From Bacteroidota bacterium (GTDB taxonomy: Bacteria > Bacteroidota > Ignavibacteria > UBA10030 > SZUA-254), in the NCBI GenBank assembly GCA_004322375.1, contig SCUC01000021.1, positions 1 to 8,081 on the forward strand: a stretch of 8,081 nt of DNA, in the 5' to 3' direction. Made by a program: the position numbers and the translations under genes. This document shows, piece by piece, positions 6,668 through 8,081 of the stretch. Every line of letters starts with the position of its first letter. The stretch's first letter is position 1. The notes below the pieces were generated by a model that saw only the letters and a program-made list of their open reading frames with translations, was not told the origin of the DNA and searched no databases.

Positions 6668-6709
6668 AGCGAAGCGAATCCGCCGAAGGCGGATTCACTC
6701 TGCTTCGCT
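6668..6709. repeat. Large two-part hairpin, possible bidirectional terminator or REP-like element
   Basis: The core is a perfect 9-base stem, GAATCCGCC (6676-6684) with GGCGGATTC (6688-6696), closed by a GAA triloop. An outer 8-base stem joins AGCGAAGC (6668-6675) to GCTTCGCT (6702-6709), leaving ACTCT (6697-6701) as a one-sided bulge. That makes 17 base pairs in 42 bases, the strongest structure in the window. It lies between convergent genes and could stop transcription in both directions, although no T-run follows on either side. The form is also typical of short dispersed mobile repeats. Confidence 0.7.
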
Positions 6710-6729
6710 TCGTTCAGTCAAAGACCCGT

Positions 6730-6739
6730 GGGAATGACG
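6730..6739 (+). repeat. Direct repeat GGGAATGACG, copy 1
   Basis: Ten bases identical to 6846-6855. The core GAATGAC is also found inverted as GTCATTC at 6529-6535. GGGAATGAC ends resemble termini of dispersed intergenic repeats known in several bacterial groups. Confidence 0.45.
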
Positions 6740-6744
6740 CTGTG

Positions 6745-6764
6745 GAAGCTCTTCGAGCAGCTTC
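6745..6764. repeat. Inverted repeat GAAGCT-N8-AGCTTC
   Basis: A 6-base stem with an 8-base loop. An alternative inner fold GCTC-TTC-GAGC (6748-6758) overlaps it, so two hairpins compete for the same bases. Confidence 0.4.
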
Positions 6765-6789
6765 GTAGGGCATCAAATTAGCGTCCTTC

Positions 6790-6805
6790 AAATTTGAACA
6801 AATTT
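6790..6805. repeat. AT-rich palindrome AAATTTG-AA-CAAATTT
   Basis: A perfect 7-base inverted repeat with a 2-base centre. AAATTT is itself palindromic, so the site is weak as a hairpin and more like a protein-binding palindrome or chance AT-rich symmetry. Confidence 0.35.
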
Positions 6806-6809
6806 CTGG

Positions 6810-6851
6810 ATTCCCGTTTTTCCCAAAGGGATGCCGTTGGCGCGCGGGAAT
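6810..6851. repeat. Cloverleaf-like repeat: ATTCCCG / CGGGAAT enclosing two small hairpins
   Basis: The outer arms ATTCCCG (6810-6816) and CGGGAAT (6845-6851) are perfect inverted repeats. Between them lie TCCC-AAA-GGGA (6821-6831) and GCC-GTT-GGC (6833-6841). The ATTCCC...GGGAAT ends recall dispersed repeats such as the neisserial dRS3 type, but only in outline. The right arm overlaps the second copy of GGGAATGACG. Confidence 0.55.
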
Positions 6852-6855
6852 GACG
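6846..6855 (+). repeat. Direct repeat GGGAATGACG, copy 2
   Basis: Identical to 6730-6739 and continues as GGGAATGACGTAAG. It overlaps both the cloverleaf-like repeat and the start of the next inverted repeat. Confidence 0.45.
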
Positions 6856-6884
6856 TAAGCGTGCTTTTAAGTCAGTCCTTACGT
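6853..6884. repeat. Inverted repeat ACGTAAG-N18-CTTACGT
   Basis: A perfect 7-base inverted repeat with an 18-base spacer, ending 29 bases downstream of the stop of the minus-strand gene. It could help end that transcript, but no clear T-run follows on the minus strand. Confidence 0.4.
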
Positions 6885-6913
6885 ACCCGAAAATTCTAAT
6901 TTCACCTGTCCTA

Positions 6914-8081
6914 TTACCGCATCAACACAAGCTTTTTCGCGTCAACATAGAAGTTCCCGTTCGCTTCTTGCGCTGTGAGCCGGTACACATACACGCCGCT
7001 CGGCAATCCGCTTGCATCTAATTGTACAGATTTATTTCCCGATTCCAAAGATTCATCAACTAACGTTGCCACTTCCTCTCCCAGCACATTATAAATGTTC
7101 AATATAACATAGCCGGAAACCGGCAATTGGAAATTGATAACCGTTGTCGGATTAAAAGGGTTGGGATAATTTTGGCTGAGAGAATAGCTCGCGGGGATTC
7201 CGGGGAACTGTTTCACATCTTCAGGAGGTGCAGTAAAAAAGAAAAACGTATCGGCTGAAGCGGTAGTTACTATGCCATCCGAGGAAAACACGCTCCACGC
7301 ATACGCCATGGAGGGAGATAATTCTGTCATGCTCAAGCGCAGCATCGTATCTACCGTGGTCGCGCGAATCGTATCCAGCGTAAGGCTGACGATAACCAAT
7401 TCATATCCCACAACATCTCCTGCATCGGGGTCAATTGCTCGCTGCCAGGAAAATTCGACAGAATCCGATGGATGATACTCTATCGTATCTATATACTCCG
7501 GCGTGAGGAGATGAAACGCGGCTGGCGCATGATTAACATGCAACACTGTTATTGAAAAAGTGAGCGTATCTCTGCCGCGGAAATATCCGTCATCGGCAAC
7601 AATTGAAACTTCCTCCGTGCCAAGATCAGCCGCACCGGGTGTTCCCGAGAGCAAACCGGTTTCTTCATTCAGATTCAACCATGAAGGAGCCTGTAAAAAG
7701 GAAAACGATACTTGGTCGCTATCGGGATCAAAAACGTGCAATAGCAATTGATACGGGTCATCTTCCCAAACTGTATCCGGTCCGATAACGGTAAATGCCG
7801 GCGTGCGATTGTTGGAAAGATGGACTTCGCGAGGCTCCGGCGGAGAAGGCGTGGGAGCGCCGATAAAAATCGGGTCATCCCCGTGCGTTCTTGCAATGAG
7901 CGTATCACAATTGTAGATGATGCGAAACAGAACTTTGTCGCTGTCGTTGAATCCATCGTTAGAGAATGCGTTCACACCATACGATTGCTCCGAAGGATTA
8001 TAATAGGCATCGCGAAGGTACGAACCATCGCTCCTGAGTAGCTGGATAAGGGGCGGGTCATCAGAACATGGAGGCGGCATC
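6914..8081 (-). CDS. Secreted multidomain protein with T9SS C-terminal sorting domain (5' end outside window)
   Basis: This is the C-terminal 388 codons of a larger cell-surface or secreted protein. The ATG at 8080-8078 is only the first Met in view and there is no evidence that it is the start. Residue numbers count from it. Residues about 20-64 (AYYNPSEQSYGV, then SNDGFNDSDKVLF) look like the end of a beta-sandwich domain. A Pro-rich linker lies near 76-84. Residues 93-186 are a cadherin-like/putative Ig (He_PIG) domain with DPDSD, APSWLNLNEETGLLSGTP and ADDG. Residues 187-285 resemble a fibronectin type III fold. Residues 298-388 are a Por-secretion sorting domain: SQNYPNPFNPTT (302-313), LNIYNVLGEEVATL (327-340), LPSGVYVYRL (359-368) and a final KKLVLMR. 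Such domains direct export by the type IX system and are then cleaved or anchored. The cargo function cannot be told. The gene converges on the cco operon and is unlikely to be related to it. Confidence 0.9.
   Translation of the reverse strand, partial: MPPPCSDDPPLIQLLRSDGSYLRDAYYNPSEQSYGVNAFSNDGFNDSDKVLFRIIYNCDTLIARTHGDDPIFIGAPTPSPPEPREVHLSNNRTPAFTVIGPDTVWEDDPYQLLLHVFDPDSDQVSFSFLQAPSWLNLNEETGLLSGTPGAADLGTEEVSIVADDGYFRGRDTLTFSITVLHVNHAPAAFHLLTPEYIDTIEYHPSDSVEFSWQRAIDPDAGDVVGYELVIVSLTLDTIRATTVDTMLRLSMTELSPSMAYAWSVFSSDGIVTTASADTFFFFTAPPEDVKQFPGIPASYSLSQNYPNPFNPTTVINFQLPVSGYVILNIYNVLGEEVATLVDESLESGNKSVQLDASGLPSGVYVYRLTAQEANGNFYVDAKKLVLMR

Larger units (their letters stand above)
6418..6913. other. 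Convergent intergenic region, gene-free, rich in inverted repeats
   Basis: This stretch of nearly 500 bases lies between the ends of two convergent genes. The first 90 bases are plain AT-rich DNA. From about 6511 to 6884 there are at least seven inverted repeats and a repeated GGGAATGACG end sequence. I see no rRNA, no tRNA, and no classical terminator with a hairpin followed by a T-run. The longest open frame (82 codons from 6489) runs through the hairpins, and its C-terminal part is simply translated repeat, so it is not called as a gene. The region looks like accumulated REP-like or non-autonomous mobile repeats that may also end transcription from both sides. Confidence 0.7.

Noticed and set aside
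6593..6709. CRISPR array
   Set aside because: The repeats are different palindromes of unequal length and spacing, not identical repeats with regular unique spacers.
6489..6737. 82-codon plus-strand open frame in the intergenic region
   Set aside because: It runs through several hairpins, its Arg-rich C-terminal part is translated repeat sequence, it has no ribosome binding site, and it matches no domain I know.
8078..8080. ATG at the right edge as the start of the T9SS protein
   Set aside because: There is no signal peptide after it, the sequence begins in the middle of a domain, and the frame runs to the window edge, so the gene is incomplete.

Overview
The window carries most of a cbb3-type (C-family) cytochrome c oxidase operon on the plus strand. 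A convergent, incomplete gene on the minus strand encodes a secreted protein with a type IX secretion (T9SS) sorting domain. The C-terminal signature of that protein (SQNYPNPFNPTT, then LNIYNVLGEEVATL, then LPSGVYVYRL) is typical of Ignavibacteriota, Bacteroidota and other FCB-group bacteria. Together with the high-affinity oxidase this suggests a Gram-negative, oxygen-respiring, probably microaerobic member of that group. This is inferred from sequence motifs only; no database search was possible.

Layout. Positions 1-255 are an upstream region holding a weakly supported minus-strand mini-ORF with a signal-peptide-like sequence (90-194), two small dyads, and the ribosome binding site of the first operon gene. 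The operon is ccoN (256-1611), ccoO (1626-2264), a 63-residue protein resembling only the N-terminal membrane anchor of CcoP (2261-2452), ccoG (2449-3738), a 43-residue single-helix membrane protein (3758-3889) and the copper P-type ATPase gene ccoI (3886-6417). Three of the five junctions are 4-base overlaps (ATGA, GTGA, ATGA), so the genes are probably co-transcribed and translationally coupled. Positions 6418-6913 hold no credible gene but contain a dense series of inverted repeats that look like degraded or REP-like mobile repeat material. Positions 6914-8081 are the C-terminal part of the T9SS cargo protein, whose start lies beyond the right edge.

How the genes fit together. CcoN is the haem b/b3-CuB catalytic subunit and has every expected metal ligand. 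CcoO is the monohaem c subunit that feeds it electrons. CcoG is the membrane Fe-S protein shown in other bacteria to act as a cupric reductase in cbb3 assembly, and CcoI is the Cu+ P1B-ATPase that supplies copper for the CuB site. The operon therefore couples the oxidase core to its own copper delivery.

The notable departures from the usual ccoNOQP-GHIS layout are these. There is no dihaem CcoP, and its N-terminal helix alone seems to be present. No full ccoH or ccoS is visible; a 43-residue one-helix protein sits in the ccoH position. CcoO carries an insertion of about 18 residues after its haem motif. CcoN has Gln where I recall a conserved Glu in the FEGP motif.
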